Source: Adineta ricciae (taxonomy: Eukaryota; Rotifera; Eurotatoria; Adinetida; Adinetidae). Taken from it: a stretch of DNA of 64,000 bases. The stretch lies in the NCBI GenBank assembly GCA_905250025.1, contig CAJNOJ010000012.1, forward strand, positions 620,001 through 684,000, read 5' to 3'. Of the stretch, positions 32,132 through 44,640 are shown piece by piece (the stretch's first letter is position 1; the number at the start of each line of letters is the position of its first letter). The notes under the pieces were generated by a model that saw only the letters and a list, made by a program, of their open reading frames with translations, did not search any database and was not told where the DNA came from. The translations under genes were made by a program, and so were the position numbers.

Positions 32132-35100
32132 TCATTCAAGTTTGATTCTTGAGATATCGTCCGAGGTGATTTGGTTGAGAATGTGTTGTTTTATTTCGAG
32201 CGAAAGTATGTTATCTTCAAGATTTAACATTTTGAGTACCTGTATCAAAAGACAGAAATCAATCAAGACAAACATAACAGACTGTATATTAACTTGGCTC
32301 GTCTTCAATGTTTCGAGAAAACACTGAACACCTTGTAAGCCAATGTTATTGTTTTGCAAGTTTAACGTTACAAGTGTCTGCAACGAATAATCCATACATA
32401 TATCATGAAAAGATGCAGGATTTACTTTATTGATCGATAAAGCTCTAGCCAAAGAATTAGCTCCATCATCATCGATCCTATTCCAACCGAGTTCGAGTGT
32501 TATTATTGTCTATGTTAAATCATGTTTATACTTGCACAGCTCGATTATTACTCATACCGTATTTGTGCGTAAAGCGAACGCTAAACGTTCTGTAACTTTA
32601 GCACCAATTCTATTACGTTGAAAATTGATTGTCGTTAATGCCTATTTAACATCATATGTAGAGCATAATATGTTGAGTGAACAAAGCGAACCTGAAGATT
32701 TATCAATATGTCAACAAAAATTCGCTTCTTCTGATCTTTGAGTGAATCTTTTGTTAATTTTGCCATCGTCAAAGCCTGTATTATTTGAATCAGATTATTT
32801 GGTTCTGTACATAACACATGATCTTACTGTATTTTTCCCAAGTGCGCTGATTAGTTGTTTCGTTGGTCTAACGCAAATTTGTTCATCTGCAAGAGTCAAT
32901 GTGTGCAACATCTAAAGTGAATAAATTATTCAAGAACGATTGAAATTTACTCATACTTCTGACAGCGCTTGATTATCGTTAGCCGTTTTCTCAAAATTCA
33001 GTCCCACAATAGGCTAGAATTGAATAAACGTACAGAACTCAAAGTGATGACACTTCACTATATTCATACTGTGATTTGACCTAAAGCTTCTGCTATACGC
33101 TTTGCAGCTTTCTCCGATATATGATTTCCGTCCAAATTCAGCTGAACTAGTGTCTAAATTTTCGTACAATAGACAATTATATCATAGGTTTCATTTTACA
33201 GTATTGTATCTCAATCCGTAGACTAAGCGCTCGACACATTTGTCTGTAAGAGAATTGTTTCGTAGGTTGATGTTGACAATTGTCTAAATGAATCTATTCA
33301 AATGTATTCCGTAACAGAAATCAGCTGATGTTACGCGATCGGTACTCAATTCACAACTAAACCATTCCATTTGCCTATCATTAAGGTGGGTATTTTGAAA
33401 ATTTAACACTGAAATTCTCTGAATGGAAAAGCGCAGTTCTACTGACAATTATCGAATAAAAATTCCATTTACTGAATCATAACGCTTTAGGGCACCAGCA
33501 AGAGATCGTGCAGCCAGATTGTGAAAAGTGTTGTTTTCAAAATTCACTGTTGTAAAAGGCTGAATGTATAATCTGAGAGATAGTCCATTAATCAGAAAAC
33601 GTGCTATACCGGACATTTATAAACAGCTTGCGTTAAACTATTAACTGCTTCATTGTTGTTTGAGCAACATCTCAAATAGAGTATTGAGAGCTTCTACAAG
33701 GAATAGTAAAGGTATATATAACGTATAAATATCGAATGTTATTTACCGTATTTATCTGTAAAGTTTTCCAAATACGTATTATTCCTTCGGAAGAAATATT
33801 GTTGCATTCAAGATTTAATTGCGTCAGTATCTGAATTATGTAAAGTAAAGCCAAACAAGTTAACAACGGGTCTTACTTGATTTGTTTCCAATGCGTCACA
33901 TAGATGCTGTACATGTGTATCATCAATCTTATTGTAGCTGAGATCAAGACTCTTTAGTGTCTATTGAAATGTATATTTTGTTGACGTATACAAGAATTAC
34001 TCGCTTACGGTACTATTTTGTAAAGCATCAAGTATAAGGTGTATCTCTGCATTCGAGGTTTGATTGTGACTAAGGTCTAAGCTTGTGTACGTCTTTATTG
34101 AACAAATGCGAATGTACATGAGACGGGCTAATGATCACTCACATTCATTTGATCTCTAAGCACAGGTAAGTTTCGTGCTACATCAACAAGATTTCTGTTA
34201 TTGTCAATGCACAATTCCAGTACTGTCTGTATTCAATGGAAGAAAATTATCGGAGAAAGATGTGTCTAAATATACAATGTCGCTCTTTTACTGTATTATG
34301 TGATAATGCATTCAATAAATAATATTCGCCATCATCACCGATATGATTGCTACGAAGATTTAATGTAATAAGTGTCTATCGGATTAGACGTCTTAAATAG
34401 AATTCTTTGATTAAAGACTCGTTCTCCTACAGAGCTTTCCTTGACGACATTAGCTAAGAGCCGAGCATCAGAATCCCGTAGTTTACAGCTACTTAAATCC
34501 ATTGTGGTAAGTGTCTAGGTACAACATATGCTTCTATCTGCCAAATCGAACTGAGAAATTTTTCTCATTACACTGTCTTGCATGGCATCAGCTAAAAGTC
34601 GAGTCAATGCCGTATATTCTATTTCGAAGCCACTCAAATTCAATGTAGTAACTGTCTAAAGAATAAATCCATAGATAATATGAGACATAATCAACATAAA
34701 GAATCCATTATACTCTCATCTGATCAATTATACCCAAGATATGTCGTGCCATCCAAACGCAATCCTTGTCGTAACTAAGAACCAAGGTTATTAAAGTCTA
34801 AGCGTTTGAGAATTGCCCTATATATAAAAAAATGAACACAAATAATCGTATTACCGTATTTTTACGCAGAGCGCTGAATAAATGGAAAGTTCCTTCGTCA
34901 CGTATATGATTCTTATAAAGACCCAGCGTAATAAGTGTCTAAGTTAAACGATAGAGATTGCTATAGATACATTGAATAATTAAGTTTAACTGTATTATGT
35001 TGCAATGCATTGGATAGATATCTCGCTCCATCATCGCCAATACAATTGTATGAAAGGTCAAGTGTAGCCAAAGTCTAAATCCAATTGTATCGACTGTCTG

Positions 35101-35992
35101 ATAAGATTTGCATATATAGAGTTCTTCTCACAGTGTTAGCTTGTAAGGCATCGGCTAAATATTTTGCTCCTTCATCATTAATACGATTTCTTGGAAGATC
35201 GAGTGTAACCAATGTCTGGATTTAACGCTGTCTTTTTATTTAATCACACATCTAGATAGAGAACTTCTCTTACTGTATTATGTTGTAATACATTCGACAG
35301 ACGGATTAATGCATAATTGTCAATAGAAAGCGAACGATCTAATATGTCATCATATCTTCTACAGCCGTTGTATTTCAATGAACAAAGTGTCTATATAATG
35401 GTACAGGAAAGAATAGTGTTCTTTTTTTGTATGCAAAAACTATTCGAATAAATCTTATCTTCCACAGAAAATGTCTATATTGAAAAAGTTTATACATAGA
35501 ATGTTTCGAAAGATACCTTGTTGTATTTCAATGCATTGGCGATAAATATCAATTCTCTGTCGGTAATGCGAATATCAACCGCAAGATTTATCTTAGTAAT
35601 TGTCTGTAATCATCGACGATACAAATTTTATACGAAGAGAGTGATTAAGTCAACAGATCTTACTGAATTGTGTTGTAGTGCATAGCCGATTTGTTTTACC
35701 TGCTTTATAGAATGGTAGATAGTGAAGTAAAGATTCGTCGTTTTCTGTGATGAATAAAAAAAACACACGGTTTTATGATATGAGGATAGTAGTTCTGTTT
35801 AACTTCGTTAATATATCCTTTGGAAATGTGTCAACTTACTTGATATGGCTGATAAGTCTTGAGAACTGTATTCAATCTTTGACAAACACCTTCCAATGAT
35901 AGAAAAATAGAACGATGTTCAAGACGATCAAGTATACGATAGACGATTTCAACTGGTAACGTATGAAGGCTTAGAGAAGATTTCGATGACAT
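32132..35992 (-). CDS. F-box protein with about 24 RI-type leucine-rich repeats, allele 1
   Basis: Same layout as allele 2: ATG 35992, F-box, a ladder of about 24 LRR exons with a ~140-nt period, and end at TGA 32132. Conserved exon borders are recognisable on the plus strand as ...GT/CT(A or G) at the exon start. An apparent TAA at 33449-33451 falls in a 54-nt intron and does not interrupt the coding sequence. No exon gain or loss between the alleles was seen by eye. Likely SCF substrate adaptor or LRR sensor, cytosolic (no signal peptide). Confidence 0.73.
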
Positions 35993-36291
35993 CAGTAAAA
36001 TTTTGAAGTGATTCTTTTCCTCAAGATAAAATCGCGAGCGATACGCAATCTCGTTGCTTATTTAGATTCGTTTATGAAATCAATAAAAAGCAAATTTGTT
36101 GCTGAGAATAAAAATAGACACAGACGGTACCTGCCCATATTAGACATGTTATTTCGAAATTAAATCTACAAGATTCAGTTTAATTCGCCTTCTAAGACAA
36201 CATATCAATGTACAGACAGGTGTGTCTGTGCGTACATCAGTGACATCTCTCAATTCTACTCATTTTTCAAGTGTAGTCGATTATGAGTGTT

Positions 36292-37403
36292 TTATTCGTG
36301 ATAATTAGACACTTCTTTTTTTGGAGCTGAATCCCCGAATGTATTCAGCGAGAATTGCTCAGGAGCACGTCCACCAGCTACATCAGCAGCATTGCAAGCT
36401 GTTCGAATTTCGTTGATTTCGTCTGTAGTTAGCTTAACTTGAGCCGCACCGACATTTTCTTCTAAATTTCTCACTTTACTTGTGCCTGGTATCGGAATAA
36501 AATCTGGACCTTGCGCAAGAATCCATGCTAATGTTAATTGCCCTGTTGTACAACCTTTCTTCGCAGCAATCGATGCCAATTTTTTGACCAAGTCGAGATT
36601 TTTCGGAAAGTTTTCTTTGGAAAAGCGTGGATAGATTCATCGAATATCGTTCTCTTCAAAGTCATCGGAACTTTTTATTTGTCCAGTCAACATTCCACGA
36701 CCTAAAGGCGAATAACAAACAATAGCCACACCAAGTTCTCGACATGTTTTCAGAACAGCGATCTCATCCTTTTCGATGTCTAAACTAAACGGCGAATATT
36801 CGATTTGAACACATGCAATCGGATGAATAGCATAAGCTCGTCGAATCGTATCACTTGAACATTCCGATAAGCCAATATATTTGATTTTTCCTTGACGAAC
36901 AAGCTCCTTCAAAGCATTCATGGTTTCTTCAATCGGAACTTTTGGATCAATTCGATGTACGTAGTATAGATCAACGTAATCGAGTTGAAGGTGTCCAAGA
37001 CTTTTGATAATCGCTTGATGGACATATTCTGCATCGCCACGAACCGAGAAAGATTTTAAGTCAGCAGAGACTACACCGGCAAATTTGGTTGCAAGAAATA
37101 CCTAATTGTGAAAGGTTTATGGCTTTATTCAAAGATCAACGTGCGAGCTATACTGACTTTTTGACGCTGTTGCGGACACTTTTTGAAATACTTCCCTAAT
37201 AAATCTTCGCTGTCGCCGTAGACATCGGCAGTATCGAAATAAGTGCAACCGAGTTCGATAGCACGATCCAAGATTTTGAATCGTTCCTCATCCGAAGCAA
37301 CAGCTCCATAGCAAATAGATAAACCCATCATTCCAAAGCCAATCGCCGATACGTTTGGACCCTTTTTACCTAATTGTCGTTTAGGCATTGTCAGACAAGA
37401 CAT
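36292..37403 (-). pseudogene. Aldo-keto reductase, allele 1, one internal stop codon
   Basis: Exons 37403..37158 and 37101..36292 give 351 codons, close to the usual 330-345. The catalytic tetrad is visible: Asp57, Tyr62 (DTADVYG), Lys88 (LATKFAG) and His131 (LYYVHR). Later motifs also fit the AKR family of plant auxin-induced/yeast YakC-like reductases (YSPFSLDIEKDE, CYSPLGRGMLTG, PIPGTSKVRNLEENVGA). Codon 237 (36639-36637) is TGA, whereas allele 2 has AGA, so a single A-to-T change interrupts an otherwise intact gene. Family role: NADPH-dependent reduction of aldehydes and ketones. Read-through, a sequencing error or a real null allele are the options. Confidence 0.75.
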
Positions 37404-37973
37404 GTTTAGTTAGACAAGAAGAACTTCTGAAATGCGCAATTGTAACACTTATTAAAGATCCCGATTTGACTATATATATATATATACTCCAAAGGATAAA
37501 AACAAGGGTGAACGCATTCGTACTACCGCACTTCCATATCAAAGACTACAGCGATATACATGTACACTAGGAAAGAAAAAGAGAAAGGTGAACGCATCCA
37601 AACTATGAGTCAGAACAAAGAAAGATTATTTTTCTGTTTTTTTATATCATGTCACAATAAGAAAGAAAAACAACCATATTCTTTGTCAATATATTATCCG
37701 CAATAGCTGGCTGCATCATCACGAGCGAATATGAATAAACTTCTTTCGAACAATATCCGTTCGGATCATATATAATTGGCTAATGATGCTTATAGATGTA
37801 TTTCGCTTTCTATACGCGTGAGAAGCACGAATCAATAAAATAAACAAATACAAAAGTCTTATTGATTTTGTTAACGAAACAATCAACATCACAACGGGGT
37901 GGTGCAGATCAATAACCTACACTTGTTTTGCTTCGATTATACCATTTATTACCGCTTGCCTTAACTTTCGGCA
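37404..37973. other. Intergenic with allelic TA microsatellite
   Basis: A TA run at about 37471-37486 is longer than its counterpart near 24463. Block D also carries an extra ~90 nt near 37505-37595. No gene is seen. Confidence 0.5.
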
Positions 37974-38670
37974 ATGATCGTCGGATACAGATATGTAAAA
38001 CTAAAGAATAACAAAAACTACGACAAGGTGCAAAGTCTTTTGTTATTCGACCGGCTTGACTGCAATCTAATATTAGCAAATCTGATTTTGTTTATTGTAG
38101 TGTTTGACTATGAATTATTTGAAATATTGCTTTCAACTGACTATAAAATCGAAAATCGCTCTGTGGTGTAAGCAAGTGTATAGATCAAAATCAAGCTCCC
38201 ATCATTGATCCAGGAAACATCGATGGTGATAAATATGTTGACGAAAATGTTATCTGCGGTCGATGAAGCGGTGTGTTTTATCGTATATTTCGTGCTGGTC
38301 TACTTTTGCTTCAAGCTGCTCTATACAGTGCTGGATCTTCACTGTATTTCAAGAATACCGTCGACAAACCCAATGCATTACGAACAGGTGCAGCGTTGTT
38401 CGTCATTGGTACATCATTTCGTTTGACTTTAGAATTGACAAGAATTTTCGACGATCAAGTCGGTGTATTCCTCTGTAAAAAGTATCGAAGCTTTTATATA
38501 TCTAAATTATGCACTTGTTGAAGGAATTATACGAATTGACTGCACTCGATCTCGCTCGTGCGTTCTTATTTTTTCCGGACTTGCATTTACACTCGGAAAT
38601 ATACTCTTCACCGTTAGCTCTGCTATTTTGTTGGCCACTAACTTGTGGATAATCTACCGAATAGATTAGG
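37974..38670 (+). pseudogene. Degenerate multi-pass membrane protein, allele 1
   Basis: Counterpart of 24882-25819 with more damage: a CGA-to-TGA change near 38263 upstream of MFYRIFRAG, a shortened stretch near 38535 that lacks the ITDIFLVIAVAFD helix, and loss of the AG seen near 25440. Hydrophobic helices such as LILANLILFIVVF and ALFVIGTSFRLTL remain. Family not recognised. Confidence 0.45.
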
Positions 38671-39292
38671 GTGAGAAACGCACTCCGGGCTTTTCTGAAA
38701 TTGTTGCCTTTCTTTTTCCTTCTTGATTCAATACTTTACTTACCTCAGTATAACACGAATTAATATAGAGTACTTAGCCTATATACGCAGGTGGCGCAGC
38801 CAGTGTCTTTATTGCCATTACATGAACTTTCATGAATGTTTGCGCTGGTTAATAGTCATGAAAACATATTCGCTACCCTAGTATAGTGTTGAGATTTTTC
38901 TTCTTATGACATTCTTTAAATAGATAGTGATGAATAACGATATTTATTCGAGTGAAAATGTTAATTGACAACGCGTTGCAGGTGGTATAAAGCAAATCAA
39001 GCGTTGTTTTTTCCAACTTATAAGTCAGGAGTGATTCACTTCACATGAAATGGCTCGCGCAAACATAATATCATGACTTTCTTGTTAGTACACGGAATTT
39101 GACTAGAAATCAGTTATACTCATTTATCTGAGAAGCAATCTTTTGTAAATTATATAAATTCAATCTAGAATCAAAAGTTAAGACAAATGTACATCGTGAT
39201 AACGATGATTTATACGATTGATGTAGTATGTGACATATTTGCGTTCTTTGTTATTGCTTGTTTTTTGAAAACCACTTCCTTTTACACATACG
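38671..39292. other. Decayed 3' part of the membrane-protein remnant and receptor upstream region
   Basis: Up to about 38860 the sequence still resembles the last part of the other allele's remnant but without an open frame. The rest is the 5' flank of the glutamate receptor. Confidence 0.4.
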
Positions 39293-39300
39293 TATATAAA
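39293..39300 (+). promoter_or_regulatory. TATA box, glutamate-receptor allele 1
   Basis: TATATAAA lies 71 nt before the ATG. The spacing differs slightly from allele 2 because of an inserted ATATACAAAC-like segment. Confidence 0.5.
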
Positions 39301-39370
39301 CATATACAAACACAGTGTTTCACGCATTGATTTGTATATTCAACACAAAAGCCAGGTAACATAGTCGTCT

Positions 39371-42168
39371 ATGTTCACTGTGCTACAAACAGTATTTCGT
39401 TTGCTACTGCTATTACTTGGTGTTCTATACAAAGTAAGGATACAAGCAACATCCGAGTCAAACTGGCCAGTTAGCACATCGAATACGAAACTACTCGGTT
39501 TCTTCCCTCAGCAATCGAACAATAAAACTTATAATGAAACCTGGATCATTCATTGTATGTCCATGTTTCGTGCAGCTATTCTTCTATCGCATCAATACAA
39601 TATGATGTACCAAGGCGAACTGATTGGTTATGAAGAGATCATCACAGGCGAAGATATTATGTTGACAATTGATGGTACATGTAATAAAGTGTCTACGTCG
39701 AATATCATCGGATTTGTTGGTCCAGCATATTCGAGAGAAGCACGATATCTCTCGTCATTTGCACATCGCTTGGGAATAATCAGTATCTCATACTCGGCGA
39801 CGAGCCCGCAACTGTCGACTATTGATAGCCAAGCTTTCTTTCGTGTAGTTTCATCAGATGAAAACACTGCACTGGGCATATTATTATTATTCCAACGGTA
39901 CAAGTGGAAATCGTCGATCATTATACATCAAAATGATGAGTTTGGTAATGATGGAATGGAGTCACTAAAACAGCAATTCAGTGAAGTGGATATCAAAACT
40001 CGAGAGACAATTCGACTCGGCATGAACGTAACCGATTACCAAATCGATTGGGTACAAATATTAAAAGCGAGTTATTCGCGTATTGTTGTTCTCTGGGCCA
40101 ATGAACAGTTAACAACAATGGTATTAAAGCAAGCTATGGAGGAAGATTTACTGGGATCAGATTTTGTTTGGATATTGACGACGAATATACCATTGACTAG
40201 TTTCACGCTACGAGAAAGGCAAAAGTTAATTGGAACTCTAACGATCGAACCTATGCACGCGGATGCGATAGAACAGCCAATCAATACAACATTACTGAAT
40301 CAAGCGTATGACATATGGAAACATTATCAACCTGAAACATTTCCAGGAAATGATAATGTCAGTAACTTTGCATTATTTACCTTTGATGCAACATGGAGCT
40401 TTCTGTTAGCCTTGCAGAAACTTTGTACCACTGAACAATCGTGTTTACAGATTAATAATGCTTCAAATTGTTATTACCGACAATTTTCCAATTCTGAATT
40501 CTATTATCATTTGATGCGATCCACATCGTTTTTAGGTGTATCGGGTGAAATTAGATTTTCTAACACCACAACGGATCGCGTTGGTCATCAATATTATGTT
40601 GTTCGAAATATTCAATCCATCGATGTACAAAACAAAACTATTGATCATAAGCCAGTTTTGAAATGGGATACCGAATCATCTCAATGGACACAATACAGAA
40701 ACGAATCTGACGACATTGTTTGGCCAAGTCAAATAACAAAGGCTCCAGCAGATTATAAACTGATCAGAGGTAAGTCATTGTCAATATTGTAGTCCACGTT
40801 GAATAACTATTTTGATACATTTTAGGAACACGATTACGTATGGCAGTTATTGAAGCTACGCCATTTATAATACTGAAAAATCCCGCTATTTCGTACAGTG
40901 GAATGACAGGCGATTACAAGAAGATTGAACTGAGTGAATTCGATGGATTTTATAAAGATATACTGGTTTATTTACAAGATGAAATGGGCTTTGTTCCGGT
41001 TGTCATGTTGGCTAAACCGACAGTACAATATGATCAGTTGGTAGAAGGAGTAGCAAACGATCTATTCGACACTGTAATGACAACAATCACTATAACGTCC
41101 CGACGAACTGCATTGGTTGATTTATCTATCGCCCTGATGCCGAGTGCCATCCGCGTTGTTATACGAAAATCCCAATCTAATGATTTTGATCTGTTCTTCT
41201 TTTTGGCGCCATTTTCATGGGAATTATGGGCAGTTATCTTAGCTACGATAATATTTACCGCAATTTTATTAGGGTTGCTTGAACAGACACGTCCCAAAAG
41301 ACTGAACCCTGCAGTTATTAGGCATAGAATACTCGAACGTATTCATTATGTATTATGTACTATGCTCGGAAGAGATCGAACTGGAGAGAATAGATCAAGT
41401 GCTGAACAAGTTCTTATATATGGTTTGCACGTTATCCAAGTTGTTCTATTTTCATTGTATACAGCTACTATATTATCGTTTATAATAGCAAGTAACTCGA
41501 CTACTATTGTGTCAGGAATCGACGATATTAAAAATGGTAAAGTCGCACCGAATCGAATTGGAATTGTAAGTGGTTCTTCCATCGAATATTACTATCTGAA
41601 TACGATTTCACATGGGAAAAAAGATTATTACGAAGTGAAAACATTAAATGACATTTACCAAAGTTTGATCAATAAAGATATTGACGTAGGCCTTTGGAGT
41701 AATCATTCGATCATCTATTTCACGAACAATGTTTATTGTGACTTGATGACTGTTGGTGTTGAATTCAGTCAAAGTTCCTATCATTTGCCGATCAAAAAGG
41801 GTTGGATATACGAAGATGAACTCAATGCTGGTGTTTTATCCTTGATCGAGTCTGAGGAACTGGAACGAATACAAAATAAATGGTTTCGAACACAGCGTTG
41901 TAGTAGTGCAGATGCATTCGATACAAAAACAAGTTCATTGTCATTGAAACAGACCGGCGGTGTGTTTATTGTGTTTCTGATTTTTGGTGTAATAGCTGTC
42001 ATTATACAAGCTTTTTCCGCAATACGAGGATACTTCTCATCCCAAAATAATGCACCTTTGCAGAATAACAGGGCCCCAGTATCATCTCCACCGACTCCGG
42101 ATATTCGTCTGAACCCCCTTTCAACTGTTTCCCAAGGGAACCCGCACCGATACCTAAACTTCCACTGA
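39371..42168 (+). CDS. Ionotropic glutamate receptor-like subunit, allele 1, complete
   Basis: Exons 39371..40769 and 40826..42168 give 913 residues, the usual iGluR length. A signal peptide is followed by an amino-terminal periplasmic-binding-like domain (about 35-430; IIGFVGPAYSREARYLSSFA). The ligand-binding lobe S1 is about 470-585, with SRRTALVDLS placing Arg559/560 where iGluRs bind the ligand alpha-carboxylate. M1 is about 589-618, the pore loop about 640-651, M3 about 662-688, S2 about 700-825 (ending LIESEELERIQNKWF), M4 about 844-868, then a short Pro-rich cytosolic tail. The pore loop reads HYVLCTMLGRDR and M3 reads SLYTATILSFIIA. The conserved SYTANLAAF gate is therefore not kept, and no TVGYG potassium filter is seen. 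Ligand and ion selectivity are open. Confidence 0.9.
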
Positions 42169-42778
42169 TTTTGGAGTAGGATGACTACATTAATACTGAT
42201 AATATTTCTCTTTTTTTATCAAATTATATTAAAATAGAACTATTCAAGAGTAGATGAGCAATGGTTTTAACGATGAGAATCGAGTTTGATGTATCGTTAC
42301 TTGTGCATCAAAATCAATAACCAAGTTCAAGTATTATTTTGATTGCAGAAAATTCTCCGCGTCAGTCCAATGTACAAACGTTACGGACTATTGAATTTCT
42401 TAGTCGAACTTGTAATACAACGCGTAAATAGAACATTAATTAACGAATCATGGTCATGCCTGACGAACTTGTTTATGTCATTACCTGCATCTTTTATATT
42501 TATTATTCGAGAGAGATTGTACGACGAAGAATTTCGACAAGGATGTCTTATTGTCAATCAACTACACAGCAACCATTCCAACTCATTTTCTCTATTAAAC
42601 AACAGTGCAACATGAAGAAAAACCGGATGAAATGCACTGTCTTTATTTGTAATATTAGTGAAAGAAGATGTTGTTTGTTGAGAGTCGGGACCTCATAGTA
42701 AAAAGAAATACAAAGAAGCGACCTTTGAAAAACATTATTCATTCATATATAGTTTCTTGCATACCAATGGGAATAACT
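42169..42778. other. Intergenic
   Basis: The 3' flank of the receptor gene, first sequence of block D beyond the allelic stretch. Only short unsupported frames. Confidence 0.4.
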
Positions 42779-43591
42779 TGACGATATTTTAAAGTAAAAA
42801 GATTTCTCACTAACGACGTAATTGTCGCTCGAAGACGCGCTGAAGAAAGAAAGTAGATGTAGAAGGACGAAGCAAAATTTAACGACACAATAAACAAGTT
42901 GATTTGATCAATCAGAAGTTCAACAACAATCTCATCGTAACTTCTCATCGCACGTCCATCCACCGTTGCTATTGTGTAAATAAGAAATACGCTTCGGGGT
43001 AGTGTACATAGAACACTGAAAACCGTTTGTGCAATCATCATTCTTGTCATCTGTTGTTCCCACGTTGATGAAATGACTGTGCGTGACAAGACGAATATTA
43101 CGATAAGTCAACATACAAAATATCATCAGAACAAAAAGGGGAAGAAGAGCAGAGAAGATGGGTGCAAGAAAATACACAACTAGATATCAATGGAAGTAAG
43201 TAAGGAATGTTGATCAACGTCCACACAATAAAAGAAAACGGAAAAATACAGCGAGCTGTGGCAGATCTTGATGGGCATACCCAACGACTGCATGTGGGCA
43301 AATAAAGAAATGTCATCGCAGATGCAACTGTTAGCTGACTAAAGAAAACCAAGAGTTTGCATGAAATGGAAGATGTCGACATAGATGTCGACGGAATACT
43401 CTGCAGAAGAACAATCAGCAGAATGGCAACATCGGAGAGTGATTGGCCAACAACATAGTAAACAGTTGGCGACATTGTTTTGTTGTAGTGAAAACAATGA
43501 GAGAAACGAAAGCGCCCGGTACTCCAATGGAGAAAAGAATGATCGAACGTCAAAAAAAAGATCATACAGCAGCTGCTTGAAGAACGAACAT
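42779..43591 (-). pseudogene. GPCR pseudogene, duplicate of 57516-58502
   Basis: Closely matches the intact receptor gene 15 kb away. It has lost 7 nt near 43470 (frameshift before the YYVVGQSLSD segment), about 26 nt near 43180, about 13 nt near 43200, about 27 nt in the DRW-loop region near 43260 and about 30 nt near 43080. The last two membrane segments remain readable (MIAQTVFSVLCTLPRSVFLI). Homology continues into the 5' flank near 43640-43690, so this was a DNA duplication including the promoter side, not a retrocopy; the parent is itself intronless. Confidence 0.85.
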
Positions 43592-44640
43592 GTTTTCTTT
43601 TGTTATTTCGATGGAAACTATATGTAGATCGTATTCTCTCTGCTAATGACAGAATGGTCATGAGCATCTTCACCATATGTCCTATCAACAATGACATAAC
43701 TTGACTTTCGAATAAAAAATCCGTTACAGAGAAATTAACACAAATATGTATTTTATACAGGCAGAGAGATACGGTCCTTAGTGGAAAAGTATCTATGTGA
43801 AATGAGATGTCTTTTCATTTGCAAATTAGAAATGCACTCATTCATACCAGTTAAATAGTTTTTCGGATTCTGGAAGCAGTGTTCTCAAAGGGCGAATAAT
43901 TATAGAAAAGCAAATATTCGTATTTCTATTTATGTACATATTGATCTCGTGCTTTTATTTCGATCGGCATGGGCGGTTTCATCGAGAGTGCACTACTAAC
44001 ACAATGAATTATGTCTTTTTCTTCAGTGCAATTTATTTGCTTTTCTCTCTAACAAAACTATTCATTTACAAAATCCGTTCAGTGCATATTTTATTTTAGT
44101 TGGCTTTTAGCGAAATGCACTATCATTTACAACAAGCCTTTGACAGACATCTACATACGTATCATCAGACCAGACCTTGCTGACACACATTGTCGGATAA
44201 GTGATCACTCGAACTTGATAGAATCTAGTATGCTTATGCATGGATTATTAACAGAACAATGAAGTCGATATTTTCTTTTTCTTCGGAAATTAATCACATA
44301 ACAGTTTGCATTACATTTTTTTAACGAAACACCACGTGCTCGATGTTTTTCTAGAAAAGAATGTTCGTGCATGCATTATTAAAGAGTTTGTTCGCTCGTT
44401 CGTTTTACGCCAACAAAATATACAATCCTGAGGAGTGTTTATATAGAAATTAAACAACAATTACGCGTATGAAAATGAATTTGCACACAATTTTGATCGT
44501 GAGGGAATGAGAAGCATAAATGCAATATTTTCTAACTGACGCATAGCTACACAGGTAAGGGAAGAGATACTTACATTTACACTTGAATACATCTTTGAAA
44601 ACTAGCAGTTTTAGAAAAGCGTTTCCACTCTGAATTTAAC
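43592..44640. other. Intergenic, about 1 kb
   Basis: The first ~130 nt match the 5' flank of the GPCR at 58503. The rest shows no gene. A TTTTAG just before AAAAGCG at about 44612 could be a splice acceptor (cis or spliced-leader) upstream of the oxidase ATG; this is weak. Confidence 0.35.

Larger units (their letters stand above)
31984..41713. repeat. Start of block D, haplotype 1
   Basis: Allelic to 19411-28666. Beyond 41713 block D continues into sequence seen once in the window. Confidence 0.9.

Noticed and set aside
33449-33451. Apparent TAA in the F-box/LRR allele 1 where allele 2 has CAA
   Set aside because: It lies in a 54-nt GT-AG intron (counterpart begins GTAAACGG and ends TTCAG) between two LRR exons, so it does not affect the protein.
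37471-37486. TA repeat as a possible mobile-element end or origin
   Set aside because: A plain microsatellite with an allelic length difference; no inverted repeats or coding sequence nearby.
9692-41713. True tandem segmental duplication
   Set aside because: Boundaries coincide with Ns, the A/C ends share an exact 79-nt overlap, and the merged order rebuilds intact genes. Not fully excluded without read depth.
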